Assembly (NCBI RefSeq): GCF_036588685.1
Contig: NC_086382.1
Span: 73,629,999-73,693,998 of the forward strand
DNA length: 64,000 bases
DNA from: Mytilus trossulus
Taxonomy: Eukaryota; Mollusca; Bivalvia; Mytilida; Mytilidae
Direction: 5' to 3'
Part shown: in pieces, positions 34,101-45,307 of the stretch
Numbering within the stretch: the stretch's first letter is position 1
How the letters are laid out: every line of letters begins with the position of its first letter
Program-made: the position numbers and the translations under genes
The notes under the pieces: model-generated
Databases searched by the model: none
The model's input: the letters and a program-made list of their open reading frames with translations, nothing else
What the model was told of the DNA's origin: nothing

Positions 34101-37075
34101 TCAATCACTTGTCAATGTTATATTAGAAATTTATGAAAATCAAAAGGGAGCTGTAGAAAATTCAATAAAAAAAAATCGGGAAAAATTTCCCTAATTTTTC
34201 TTTGTACTAATGAACTCAAAATCGTTCAATTTTTTTTATGTCATGTTTGAAATCCTGGACCTGCGCAGAAATCTAAACTGTACTTCCTTTTTCCGGTCTT
34301 GTATTGTATGAACCTTTAAGGAAAATATATATTTATCAGTCTACCGGTAGTATAAAATTGGAAGGAATGCAATACCAATTTCATTTTTAATAATTCTTTG
34401 ATATGAAAAAAACGTTACATAAAGATAGCGTTTCTTTGTTTACATTGCATATGACGTCATAGTTAAATAACGTCACAACTAAAATCCCTAACAACAGAAT
34501 TAAAATCGGAAACATTACGGGATTTCCGTTTCTTTGTTTTAACAAATATTTAAGTTACAAAAAAATAATTCATACAGACTTCGTCCCCATATTCAGGTAA
34601 TGCCTGCCTCATATTAGATAAAAACAATTCACCAAAGTTTCAAAAGAATTGCTGAAAGCATTTCTGAGTCAATACTTTTACACCCAAATAAAATTACAAA
34701 AAGAAGAATTCATTTCTTAAAATTTTAGATCCATTCATCTATTTATAAATATGTTTTAAATTTTCTTTCAGTTGTTTAGAGAGCTGCAAGGCATTACTGA
34801 TGCAAACAGGACTTCATTTCTAACCCACAGTTATAACCATGGATTACAAAAAGGGGCAGTGGAGGTTAAAAATGCCAAAAAAAGAAACAAACTGCAACAG
34901 TGCTTTATGATGATAGCTGGTATCAATGACCTTGATATATGCAAAAGGCTGTACCCAGATGGTATAAGCGGAATAGAAAAGTATTTAGGTATGGACACCA
35001 TGTAATTCTAGAAATCTTTTGTCCAAAAAACTATATTTAATTGTTCCACCCTTTTAAAAAAACAAAACAAGTGACTATAAATTAATGTATGAAAAACAAC
35101 CATCAATGACAAACTCTTAAATATATGCTCCTGAATTAATATAAACACATTAATAATGAGCAATGTTTAATGCTCAACCCTTCCCACTGTCATTATGTCA
35201 GAAATAGTGAAATAGATAGTCCAGAAGATGGGAAGTATAAAATGACAAAATCTGTTAAAAGGGACTGCTACTGAAAACTAGTTTAAAGCCAATTTCAAGG
35301 ACTGATACTTAAAACTAGTTTAATAGTCCAGTCAATCTAGCATAAATTTGACCCCAACCCGAAAGTAATTACAACAGAAGATTTTTAAGTTTTAGTCTTT
35401 AGCATTATACCCCAAATATACACAGAAAAAAGTCCCATAAAATGTAACTGGAGAAAAACTAAAAAAAATCACTATTTAAAATTCCTATGGAGATTTGCAT
35501 TGAAAAGGGAGATAACTCTTGCAAAAAAGGCAGAAATTTCAATAAAAATTGATACAAAATTATAACTTTACCGCTTCTATTCATCAGAATGTATTGATTC
35601 TTGATTTTTTAGCGGTCTTTAGAGTATAGCAAACAACTCTAAAGGTGTTTTCATATATTTATCAAGCTATAATCTAGATTTCATAATTCATGTAATTCAT
35701 TAGTTGACCATTTTTTGAATTTTTCAACATGTCAAGGTAAAGAATCTCAAATTTAATAAAAGTTATTAAGCATGTATTCCTCTTTTTGTGGTTTAAAGTT
35801 TCTTTAGATAAGTAAGTTGCTGAAAAAATATAATATACAGATGTAAATAATACCAAATTTTCACATTATTTTTTCGAAATCGTTACAAAGCTTCAAATTT
35901 ACAATTTCTTAAATGAAAAATGCAAGAAAAAATAAAACTACCCATAACACATTTCGGTTTAGTACATTTCATGAGCAGATGATTATATAATTTAGTCAAA
36001 TACAAACTTATAACCCCATCAAAGTATCATACTTTACATAAATTTCAAGAAAAACATAAAATAACTGACAAAAAAAAAGAATCATTTTTGCAAGAGTTAT
36101 CTCTCCTTCCAATGTTTAAATTAAAAATGTTGATTTTGTGTTTTCCTCAAGTTAGATTTTATGGGACTTTTTTCTGTGTATATAAAGGGCATAATGCTAT
36201 AGATTAGAACTAAAACATTTTCTGCTTCAATTAGTTTGAGGTTAAATCTTAGTTTGACTGGATTATAAGGGCATATGATAAAACAAAATTTTGAAATAAT
36301 TTAATAAAAAAAATATTGTTTTTTTCTTTTATTTAAACAAAAAAGTTATCTATTTCTGTCGGATGGAAAAGGTATATATCCACAATTCAGAATTTTGAGC
36401 AAATATATAAAATTTCTACCTCATATTTCTCAAAAAGTAACACATGAAGATCTATTTTTTATTGCATATTTGATTTAGTCATGCATAAAATAGCCTATAT
36501 GTCAAATTATATACTCTTTCTATAAGTTTATATATTAATATATTTAGCTACAAACAAAGAAATTAATGTAATAATAATTTGGATTTTTTTTAATCTTTTC
36601 AGAACTTGAAATGCCTGGTGCACATATACCGCACATATTCATCGAGTATTGCAAGAAAGCAGTGGACAGCGGGGACATAGAAGTAGGCCCAAAGGATTTC
36701 CAACCAGTTATCAAGTTCAACATAAAAATTGGAAATATAGATATTTCGAATCTGGAGTCGGTGAAAGCTGTAACAAACAAATTAAATCAAAAATGTTTAC
36801 AAGAATTGATTAAAAATGAAATGAAAATAAAAATAGACTTAAAGAATTTAAGTGAAAATGAGCACACTGCAGAGGATATTTGCTATGAAATTGAAAATGA
36901 TAATGATAATTTAAATTGTAGTACATGTAATGATAGTTTCAGAGTAGATGATTCTGGTCTTCCTGAATCTCTTGACATTTCAGAACTTCAGGATACTGAC
37001 ACTTCTATAAGTTCTATCACTGAGAGTAATTTGGAAACGCAGCCACCATGTAACCAATCCCAAGACTTGTTTTGA
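24955..37075 (+). CDS. ParB/sulfiredoxin-like domain protein, nine exons
   Basis: Exons: 24955-25110, 29888-30194, 30683-30840, 31017-31141, 31588-31690, 32961-33053, 33866-33997, 34772-34988, 36603-37075. Every junction is GT-AG, phases agree, and the total is 1,764 bases (587 aa plus stop). The ATG at 24955 sits in aaaATGg and is preferred; an in-frame ATG at 24928 would add nine residues. Residues 106-125 hold KRKR and KKKKR, a likely nuclear localisation signal. Residues about 171-235 resemble the ParB N-terminal domain: a helix-rich stretch, ILPVLVDP, then GGNHLRSAL (228-236), comparable to ParB box I and to the GGxHR of sulfiredoxin. LKEEQALQLGNLHN (about 260-273) resembles ParB box II. 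The rest is helical, with an acidic Ser-rich tail. The Srx catalytic Cys is absent, so a reductase role is unlikely. Domain call is by eye; function unknown. Confidence 0.75.
26295..26645 (+). repeat. interspersed repeat, long copy
   Basis: Contains agcctgtaattcagtggttg, tatagctgactat, tcattgttgtaggccgtacg and ttgtctcattggcaatcata. The right half recurs nearly intact at 45308-45455. It lies in intron 1 of the ParB-like gene. I associate this text with mussel genomes; the class is not certain. Confidence 0.65.
27707..27733 (+). repeat. solitary end of the CACTGTG element
   Basis: ttacccacggccgtttaagc followed by acagtg matches the right end of the element at 27883-29117. No partner left end is seen upstream, so this is a truncated second copy 150 bp away. 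Confidence 0.55.
27814..29812 (-). mobile_element. long interspersed repeat, copy 3, reversed and interrupted
   Basis: The right end of the family (TTTATACGACC and the CGT run) is at 27814-27862. The left end is at 29773-29786, followed by gctgcgtcctgctgggcatc to 29812. The family sequence is interrupted after cgcactat (27882) and resumes at actataactt (29118), exactly around the inserted element at 27883-29117. Confidence 0.7.
27883..29117. mobile_element. 1,235-bp element with CACTGTG ends and 5-bp target duplication
   Basis: The left end is CACTGTGCTTAAACG and the right end CGTTTAAGCACAGTG. Further inverted homology (ttacccacagc, aagatgg) extends about 50 bp inward. ACTAT occurs at 27878-27882 and 29118-29122. 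Removing the element and one ACTAT restores the reversed long repeat, so the insertion is directly shown. There is no transposase frame; the interior has repeats of gtccgtaactt. Five-base duplications with CAC-type ends occur in Transib and RAG-like elements, but other superfamilies cannot be excluded. Confidence 0.75.
29888..30194 (+). CDS. ParB-like gene, exon 2
   Basis: Acceptor ttttccttcag and donor gtatag (phase 1). It encodes residues 53-154, including the two basic clusters KRKR and KKKKR. It begins 102 bp after the end of a reverse-oriented long repeat. Confidence 0.8.
30683..30840 (+). CDS. ParB-like gene, exon 3
   Basis: Acceptor tttatacag and donor gtaaag. It encodes residues 155-207, with the ParB-like start of the domain (EYMARRVNNEWVQIIKDKI) and the strand ILPVLVDP. 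Confidence 0.85.
31017..31141 (+). CDS. ParB-like gene, exon 4
   Basis: Acceptor caattcag and donor gtaaca (phase 2). It carries the GGNHLRSALQE motif, the strongest link to the ParB/sulfiredoxin fold. Confidence 0.85.
31588..31690 (+). CDS. ParB-like gene, exon 5
   Basis: The acceptor tttgaag has a poor pyrimidine tract and the donor gtatgt is good. It completes the AGG codon and encodes VHIRLYCGLKEEQALQLGN, similar in layout to ParB box II. Confidence 0.75.
31740..32320. other. intron 5, no element assigned
   Basis: AT-rich intronic sequence. 32170-32300 is less AT-rich (gcgtggggcactgtcttcct) and could be a repeat fragment, but I find no second copy in the window. Confidence 0.3.
32961..33053 (+). 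CDS. ParB-like gene, exon 6
   Basis: 31 codons, phase 0 at both ends, acceptor aatattttag and donor gtttgt. The encoded segment is probably helical (DCVNQALKFKLRSPES). Confidence 0.7.
33104..33435 (+). mobile_element. tRNA-derived SINE
   Basis: The head has Pol III promoter boxes: an A box (tggtgtagtgg, 33110-33120) and a perfect B box (ggttcgattcc, about 33154-33164) at tRNA-like spacing. The body (ggctgacccgtgttaag, cttgcacgttaaagacaccc) resembles a conserved central domain I recall from molluscan SINEs. It sits in intron 6 of the ParB-like gene, same orientation. The head has lost any functional tRNA tail, so it is not annotated as a tRNA gene. Confidence 0.75.
33866..33997 (+). CDS. ParB-like gene, exon 7
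   Basis: 44 codons, phase 0 at both ends, acceptor taatttcag and donor gtaagt. It is probably helical, with no known motif. Confidence 0.8.
34772..34988 (+). CDS. ParB-like gene, exon 8
   Basis: 72 codons plus one base, acceptor ttttctttcag and donor gtatgg. It encodes a mixed helical region with a basic stretch (KNAKKRNK). Confidence 0.8.
35328..36264. mobile_element. 937-bp element with long terminal inverted repeats
   Basis: Ends ccagtcaatcta and tagtttgactgg. Inverted homology extends well over 100 bp from each side (for example cacagaaaaaagtcccataa against ttatgggacttttttctgtg; gagataactcttgcaaaa against ttttgcaagagttatctc). No ORF. It lies in intron 8 of the ParB-like gene. No target duplication was identified with confidence. 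Confidence 0.65.
36603..37075 (+). CDS. ParB-like gene, terminal exon
   Basis: Acceptor taatcttttcag. It completes the split Glu codon and runs 157 codons to TGA. The second half is acidic and Ser/Thr-rich (SSITESN), probably disordered. AT-rich 3' UTR follows. Confidence 0.85.
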
Positions 37076-38780
37076 ATATAAAAGTATATAGTGAATTTTG
37101 CTTTTTTGAGAGATATTCAGAATCCTCTGGTTTTGTTCATGTAGTGTCACTAACAGATTTTCCCACTGACCCCTACTTTTCTTTCATGGTATCAGTACAT
37201 ATATTTTGACAAGCCATATCTGAAAATGCTATAAAATCCTTTTTATTTTTTCATTACTTTTGAAAGAAAAAGGATTCCAATGTAAAATGTTTGAAAAGTC
37301 GAGAGGAATTATTTCCTGCCCAAATTTCAATGGCTTACATCTAGAAAACAAACACATGGACCTTCATTTTTTTTTACTGTTAGGTTACTTTATATATCAT
37401 GTATATAAATAGTATCAATGTAAAACAGTCTTTAAAAAAGAGAGTAAGGAACATCCTTCAGAGTATTATACATGTATTTCCTTTCAAAAAAAATAAAATT
37501 TGCCTCATATATATGCACAAACTGCTACATTTGAAGACGAAGGTATGGAACATTTTTTGTTGATGTTAAATATAAAAATTAGATGGTTTTTAAATGATAC
37601 CTCTACCACTGCACCAACAGAAATTTTATATCCTGATATTGGTCAATTGTTAGAGGATTTGTATCTGTCACTAGACCGTCAGTCAGTCCTACAGTTCATT
37701 TGTGTCTATTTTTTTCTTAATATATTTAAATATTTAAAGTAGTTTTGATTTGGAAGAAAACAAAATGAGGTGGGATGAAATAAACTAGGGTTCTAGGTCC
37801 CAAGGTTATGTTTAAATATTGCTTCAGGTTGGCAGATCACTTTTTTTCAAATTTTACAAATTTATTTTTAATAAAAGAATCAAGGTCTTTTTAGATGGGA
37901 TTTTATGTAACTCGATCATTAAACCAAAAAAGCTGTCAGTTCAATAAGACCACATTGGAGCCATCTTCAAATTTCTAATGTTCTTAATTGCATTATGGTT
38001 ATCCAGGAACTTTGTGTTTTGCAGAAAAAAATGTATCTTTATTGTTATGCTTTGTATATCATGTATATGTGTAAAATTAAAATATATTTGTTTCTTATCA
38101 GTGTCAGTTACTGATTTAGAATCATAGCAATAAATTACTATATTAATAACGTTTAACTCTTTGTGTTTGTTTTATTGCAATTAAAGTTGCTAGCAGTTAC
38201 AAGTAGTTTGACAATTGAAATGATGATGTAAATACTGTGTAACCTGCCTTATCCTGAATATTCCAACATTCTGCTGAAACCAACACATTGATCATATGCC
38301 TATCCTTGTAGAAAAAAACCCTGAGTTTTCAAACACCCAGTTTAATCCCACAATTTTATGTGGCCCCCCCCATTGTGTATACCCAGGTTTCACTGTACTA
38401 GTTGGCTACTATAACAGATACCTTTATCAATTAAAGTGAGTGTAGATCTAGCACAGAAACCATATGCAATTTTTGCTCTGTCCAGTAATTTTAACCATGA
38501 TTCGAGTGTTAGTTGAGACAATAACAACAATTAGTACTAGCAATTATTATCTATTTATTTCATCAGAAAAAATAATCAATATATAGAATTCAATCATTAC
38601 TCCTGGTATAAGCTATACCTGTATATATATATATAGCTAGTTGAAACAACATCAACATAAAAAGTCCCATTTCATGTTTGATAAAAAATGGACATACCAC
38701 TCAACCTTATCAGTTATTGTTTCCTTCACTCTCAAAGATTCCATTCTGCATACACCAACAAACAAGTAAAAAACATATGG
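37076..38780 (+). other. 3' UTR and intergenic sequence
   Basis: AT-rich sequence after the ParB-like stop codon. An aataaa at about 37491 could serve as a polyadenylation signal. An 80-codon open frame from 37500 has no splice or start support. Confidence 0.35.
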
Positions 38781-38794
38781 TATAAACTGAAAGA

Positions 38795-39110
38795 CAGGGG
38801 TGTGACCATACATACATGATCACAGTGGTGAGACCATACATACATGATCACAGTGATGTGACCATACATACATGATCACAGTGGTGTGACCATACATACA
38901 TGATCACAGTGGTGTGACCATACATACATAATCACAAAGGTGTGACCATACATGCATGATCACAGTGGTGTGACCATACATACATGATCACAGTGGTGTG
39001 ACCATACATACATGATCACAGTGGTGTGACCATACATGCATGATCACAGTGGTATGACCATACATTCATGATCACAGTGGTGTGACCATACATACATGAT
39101 CACCGGGTGT
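38795..39110 (-). repeat. 28-bp minisatellite, reversed, about 11 copies
   Basis: The unit gtgaccatacatacatgatc plus acagtggt is the reverse complement of the array at 18325-18575, with the same 28-bp period and similar variants (acatgcatg, ggtatgacc). Confidence 0.9.
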
Positions 39111-39315
39111 AATCATACATATAACCATGTTTTCTGTTCTATGGTCCTGTTGTTGTCTCCTTGACACATTCACCATTTCCATCCTCAATTTCATACAAGG
39201 TCTTTTTTCAGAAGAAAACTAATGACAACACTAGAGTAACATCCCATGGTCTAAAACTTTCCATTTTCTAGAATTCTTAATAAACTCTTAATCTAAATAA
39301 TTCTCTGTTCAGACC
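39111..39315 (-). repeat. flank of the reversed minisatellite
   Basis: The reverse complement of 18092-18325 can be aligned along its whole length (for example agaattcttaataaactctt). The position relative to the array is conserved. Confidence 0.75.
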
Positions 39316-39871
39316 ATTTTTTTTTTAACATCTAATTGTATATTATCCATGTTATCCGACAAAAAACAACAAACATATGACTTTGTTGTGCCCTACTCCT
39401 CCCCAAAATGCACAAACACAAAATGATGTAACAAGAGGGTATGTTGTTATGAAAGTTATGCACAATTGCTTGAATGCATTTCAGTGAAGAGTTATTATGT
39501 CCCATTTTATTGGATTTTGACAATGTTTGTGAACTAAACATAATTTAGAGTTTCTGTATAAAATATTATTTCCTGTATCTTCTTTTTTTTTCATATATCT
39601 TTTGGTTTTCAATTCTAGTGTTTATATTTCATAGCTGAATTTTGTGATCTGCTTGGATTTTTATTCATTTATTGTATTTAATCGGCAAACCCGGAATTAT
39701 CCTTATCCGTTCCCAGAATCTGATCCGGTTTTATTTACATTTCCGGTTGTGCCAATGAAGGCAGCCATTGTTGTTTTTGATAGTCAGATATGTTTTTACC
39801 TGGATTTACACATTACTGGTTGGCCATTTTCGGCATAAAGCTAGCGGTTGAACAAAATAAAAATCGCTGTG

Positions 39872-40033
39872 ATGAATAATACAGATGAAAATAATTTGAG
39901 ATCGTTTGGCAATTTTGCTAGAATGTTAGAAAAATCCATGAAAGAAAAACACCGGACATTCGGACCGGAATTCAACAAAATTTTACCAGACCGATCCATT
40001 ATTAACCGGATTTGTCCGACGTATTTCATGTAG
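39872..40033 (+). CDS. possible small ORF or first exon, 53 aa
   Basis: ATG at 39872 to TAG. The product (MNNTDENNLRSFGNFARMLE...) has a protein-like composition, unlike the surrounding AT-driven frames, and follows a less AT-rich stretch (39690-39850). No family was recognised and no downstream exon was found; a donor-like gtattt lies just before the stop. Treat as tentative. Confidence 0.25.
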   Translation: MNNTDENNLRSFGNFARMLEKSMKEKHRTFGPEFNKILPDRSIINRICPTYFM

Positions 40034-40734
40034 TCTGGTTCAACCCCAGAACCCTCCCCCCTGGATATCTGCCACTGTTTAGTCACTTGAGATTTGAATA
40101 TCTTAAGCCACTTTGCTGTGGTGGTACATGTATCTGGTGGCAGTTTACTGTCTTCTTCTTAGGCAGAGTTCTTGGTGTTGTTTTCGGAGAAATTGATAAT
40201 TCAGTATCATCTTAGAAAGACTTATGGTGTTGTGATGTATGTTGTATGTGTTAGATTTATAGTCAGTCGAAAGGCGTTTAGCTAAAGAAGTGTTCTCTAG
40301 CTCAGTTTGTTTAAATGCTGCCTTGTAGCACATGAATTAAGATCCAGTGTAGACAAAGATGATTTTGAAAGATTCGGGTTACATTTAGTGCCCAACTAAA
40401 AAATCCACAGTGGTAAGAGAGGAATTCTAGCTAGGGTATCACTATGATGGCTCTTGAGGAGGGGGAAGGGTGACACATACCTGCCAACTTTTCAAAATGC
40501 CCATGGGGGTTTTACATAAAAGATGTTTCTTAAAGTCATACAAAACCTTCAAGGGACCTTTACATATATTATAATGTGGTTTTATGGCTTCTTCATGCTT
40601 TAACAAGCTCATAGACAATGTTTAATTAATTGTTTTCTTTAAAATAGTTGATAAAATTGCTCTTACAAAATTTCCATTTGGGAGCCTCCATGGGGGAAAT
40701 CCCCCGCAAATAGTGACAGTTGGTGGGTATGGTG

Positions 40735-42146
40735 GAATCCGGGTCCGTCCGCCCTGATTCAGGTTCGCCCTAGTTTCTGTTCGCCCTAATACCGGTTCGC
40801 CCGGGGTCCGTTCGCGCTGATTTTATTTTTTAGTACATGTATAAAGTGTTGCGTTGTGTGCATATAATTAAATGTGTTGAAGTCAGTCTTCAATTTGGCT
40901 GAATATTAACGATGTATCATATGATCATGTTGTTTATAGCTAGCTGCTACTAGGACTAGGCTATAAGTTTCTGTACATTCACTATTATTTGAATTACGAT
41001 TAGTAAAACAAATACCAAAACCACATTCACACTGCTTTACAATTAGTGTTTTTCCCATCCAAGCTGACTATTTTATTTGAGAAAAATGTTATTTTCCTTA
41101 TTAATCCATCAAAGACAATTTATATAACAATTTATCAGTGATATCAAAGATTTCAAATGATACCTTATCAGCAATCAAAATCCTATCAACAGTAATTAAA
41201 GTCATTAAAAGTAATTTCAAAAAATAAAGTGTAACAATGCAGCCAAGAATTTTATTTAATTAATATAAATTTGGCAAATATTCTGTATTTAACTTTTAAT
41301 AGATATACATGTACATGAATTTCAATATATATAAAAATATATTTCGTTTATTAATGTAACATATACATATCATAAACGAATATAGGGCGAACGAACTATC
41401 AGGGCGAACAAACTCAGTGCGAACGAACCTAGGGCAGTCAGGGGTACTACTCATACAAGTGTATTTTATTTACTTGAACAAGTAAAAAAAAATATACACA
41501 TATAAGTAAATTTGTAGGATACTTATACAAGTGATTTTTTTTTACTTGTATAGGTAAAAAAAAATTGGCTGAGTTATGTCCCTTCGGCATTCAGATTTTT
41601 TTACTTGTATAGGTAAAAAAATCAACCTTTCTTCTTTTCTTAAATTTTGAATATTTCTTTGCTCTAATAGAATTTTAGATTGTGTACCCCTTGCAGATGT
41701 CTTTACTAATCATTTAAGTGTAATTTCATGGACAATGAAAGTCCCATTTGTCAGTTATCTTCTAAACACTGCTCATTTACAAGCCCCAAAGGAGCAATTT
41801 TTTAAGGCCTTGCGCAAATATACAAGATCTTTGCTCAATCAGTTTCTTTGATGAATTAATGAGATGAAACATTGAACTTTAATGAAAAAATTTGAGCAAA
41901 CCTGGGAAAAATCATTAAAGGCATGATTTTACACCTCAAAACTTGAGGATTTTTGTTGGATTGTAAGAAAAATTTACTTATACAAGTAAATTTTTCAGAA
42001 AATTAAGGGGAGATTATTCAAACATTATTTATTTACTTATATATGTATATTTTTTTTCACTTCTTCAAGTAAATAAAATACACTTGTACAAGTAGTACCC
42101 CTGACTGTAGGGCGAACATGTAATCAGGGCGAACGATCCCGATACC
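40735..42146. mobile_element. foldback element with GTTCGCCCT repeats, 9-bp target duplication
   Basis: The left part has repeated GTTCGCCCT (40761-40805) and the right part repeated AGGGCGAAC (41384-42140). The outermost 38 bases of the two ends are inverted and about 70 percent alike. GGTATGGTG is present at 40726-40734 and 42147-42155. No ORF. It is itself interrupted by the element at 41435-42107. Confidence 0.65.
41435..42107. mobile_element. 673-bp element with CAGTCAGGGGTACTAC ends, 5-bp target duplication
   Basis: About 50 bp at each end are nearly identical inverted repeats. TAGGG flanks it at 41430-41434 and 42108-42112. The interior carries further inverted copies of acttgtataggtaaa. 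CAG-starting ends would fit a hAT-like element, but the 5-bp duplication makes the class uncertain. No transposase. Confidence 0.7.
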
Positions 42147-42159
42147 GGTATGGTGACAG

Positions 42160-45110
42160 GATTTTTTCCTTTACTTTATGTGGTACATGAAGATACTATG
42201 TCAACCGTAAGCAATCAAGCTGAGGAAGTACTTTTGTTATCTCAGATAGTTCATTTGCTGTTTTTTTTGTGTTTTCTTGTTACGAAACATAATGATTTAT
42301 TATCTCCAACACGATTTTTGAGTTTGTGTCGTACAGGTAAGGGACTGCAGATAAATATGTACCTTTCTGAAATGTTGTCATTCTGTTTATAGGTTGCATG
42401 TGTCTATTTTTCATGAAACATGGACCGATGGAAGGAAAAAATCGGAATATAAAATTTGTAGGAAGTTGATAAAATATAACAGTTTTAAAGTCAAAATCGG
42501 TAAATCCGGGTTTCAGTTACCAGTTTCCTGTATGTTCCTCCATTAATTTTGGAGCACTACCCATACATGTAGGAAGCAACTTTATAAACTGACTGAATAT
42601 TGTGTTTGGACTCAGTGTGCACGTAAAGTGAGAGGTTTAACAACACCCTTTGATTCTGTCTCTTTTAAAAATACTGGCAAATACTTGAACAAACTGGGAA
42701 AATAAACAATCTATCACTCCTTCATTATGTCAAATTTTACTGAACTTATGCACATTGTCCTGGCATTTCCGCAGCGAGACAACCACTCCAAATTTGTAAC
42801 TTTTAACTTAAAAAAGAAAAAAAAAAGTAGTTCTGTAAATGTCAAATGTCCTCTTCTGGGGGTTGACGATTCATGATCACCTGCCGCTACGGCGTGCCTC
42901 GTCAGTTGTGCACTATGCCCATGTTTGTTACTATTTTATATCATAGTTTTCATGTTTAACGAATTGAAATTTTGCTATGTTTATTAAAAACATAGCAATT
43001 ATTTTGGAAAGTATGATTCCACCTGCAGAGATAAAAAATAGACTGAGTTTTCCATCTGCATCAGGCCAGTATTACGTATTATTTATAAAGCTTACACACT
43101 AAGAACAGTTCCTAAAAATGTCTTTTTGCTCCAATATATCTATATATAACGGTTATACTTATACTGATGCTGTTCATTCACTGAGTTTTATAATTTTTTT
43201 AGGAAACCGAAGCTGTCTATCGCTTTTTTTATATTATGAACGAAAAATTAAACTGATGTCAAGCTGGGAACAGTATATATATATGTTCCTTTGTCAAGTT
43301 TTATTAATTGAAACAGTTTTTATGATATTTTTCTTAACAGAGCAAATTGCCATGTCTTCTTGTACTGTTTTTAACGTTGGAATCTTCTTTCAAGTACAGC
43401 CACAAATATCAGAAGATAGGTAGAGTCATGATATTAAATCAGTAGGTATTTGCATCAATTTCAGACAATTCTTTGCCAGTAGAACCTGACAATGCATTAT
43501 TGTAAAGAAAACACATGTAAAGACCGTAAGCTAATATTTTACAAAGAACATTTCTTTTGAGAGGATGTCTTTTGACAAATCTAACTTCAAGTATTATGAT
43601 AACTTATATCGGATGCTTACACATCATTGCTGTTGAAGATTTTTTTTGCATGCAATGCATGCTTAAAAAAAAGCAGCTTTAATTGGACTCGAAAGGTAAG
43701 AGAACTTCAAGCCTTGAATAGGAAAACTATGCGAACTATTTTTCTACAAAATTTATTAGTGACAATCGAATAAATTATAAGTTATTATTAACTCCATAAT
43801 CGACACATTGTTGTTATTAAGCTACTGCATGAAACTTAGACATGTTAAATGCGGATACTGCCTCTTGAAAAACGATTTTTTGGGGGGAAGGGGGAGAGGG
43901 TAGCGGCCATCAAAACTAGGCAACATGCTAAATCTGCATCTGAAACAGGTTCAACCACACGACAGTGTGTGCGTTTACCTAATTAGAAAATTTTGACCAT
44001 GTGTAGTAAGATCTCTACAGATAGTTTTCTTCAATAGCTTCCTATTTTATTCATATGATCGAAAGTGAACATTAGGTAAAAGATGATAAATCATTATTAA
44101 AGACTTGCACAATGGGAATAATTGCATAGTTCTGGGACATATGATCAGGAATAAATTATTAATCCGCGATCGGAAGTTCTATCAAGAAAACAGAGAACCA
44201 ATAACAAGGCCAGAACATGCTTTGCATAGGGATAATATTACAATTATACCTTTATAGATAACTTTTTTAATAACCAAAGTAAACATTATCCAATTACATT
44301 ATAAACATTGGCTCCTGGACTATGGAAACCCAAGATAACTTTAAGCGGGTTGAAAACATACCCCAAATGAGGGATATCTCTTAAATGAGGGACTGTCCAT
44401 TTCGAACATTTGTTCCCAACTTGCATTGTTCAGTGCATCAACAGTGCATCAATACAATGCTAAAATTAGTTCATATCAAGCCTCCAATTGATAGTTATAC
44501 AAAAGTAACAAAAGTGTTTTTAATTCGCATTAACAATTGCAAAATTGTACTCGGTTTAAAGAGCTTTACTAAGCGGATGTTTATTGTTCATATGTGTCGA
44601 AGCTATATATAATGATCTATAATGTACTTACTTAAATGCAGAATCATGTGTATCAGGTTAAACGTCCATCACCAGCTTCTTGATAGTAAGTTTTACTTTT
44701 ACGACAATGAAGTAGGATTTCAAATTTTCAAAGTACATTGTAGATACAATGGATGAGCCTTGATTCGCTACAAAGACACCACGAACCCTTGAGGTGAGAG
44801 GTATATTTTAACGATCCAACACGTATCCATTGTGTCTATTATTTAAATTATTGTTGAGAGGTTTTTAAAAAAATACGGTTCTTTGATAATTAGGCCTTAT
44901 TGTCAGTGAGTTCAAATAACCATATTATTATTTTGAATGATTCCGTAATAAAAAAAACAACCACACACCATGTATTATATAGTAGTATACCGTTGGTGGA
45001 TTTGAATATTTTGAAATAATATTTTCATGTACTTCATTATAGTTTATACTGTACCGAAGTTTCATATCAATGTTTATGAATCTCAAATACAAATAAGCAG
45101 TGGCTATTCG
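42160..45110. other. no gene seen
   Basis: AT-rich sequence with scattered short ORFs that lack splice or family support. No repeated element was recognised. Confidence 0.4.
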
Positions 45111-45111
45111 T

Positions 45112-45215
45112 CCGGCTAGCCGGACAGATAAGTCAAAAATGTCTATTCATCCGGCAAGTCGGACAAATAGCATTTTTACCGTTTTTCGCTATTTGTCCGG
45201 CCAGAAATATAATGA
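45112..45215. repeat. short inverted repeats of CTATTYGTCCGGC
   Basis: ctattcgtccggc, gccggacagata, ctattcatccggc, gtcggacaaatag and ctatttgtccggcc alternate within about 100 bp. It may be a small foldback element. Confidence 0.55.
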
Positions 45216-45307
45216 TGAAGATATAACGTTTTGAAGGTTTTATCATCGTTTTATGAAAAAAAAACTCATTCTTAAAAAAACAATAAAAAAACAAAGCAAA
45301 CTATATC

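Larger units (their letters stand above)
40476..42152. mobile_element. MITE split by a nested insertion
   Basis: The left end CATACCTGCCAACTTT is at 40476 and the right end AGTTGGTGGGTATG is at about 40718-40731. GTGACA occurs immediately left (40470-40475) and, after the nested insertion, at 42153-42158: a candidate 6-bp target duplication that can be read only if the inner element is removed. Confidence 0.6.

Noticed and set aside
37500-37742. 80-codon plus-strand ORF after the ParB-like gene
   Set aside because: No start context, splice site or recognised domain; probably 3' UTR.
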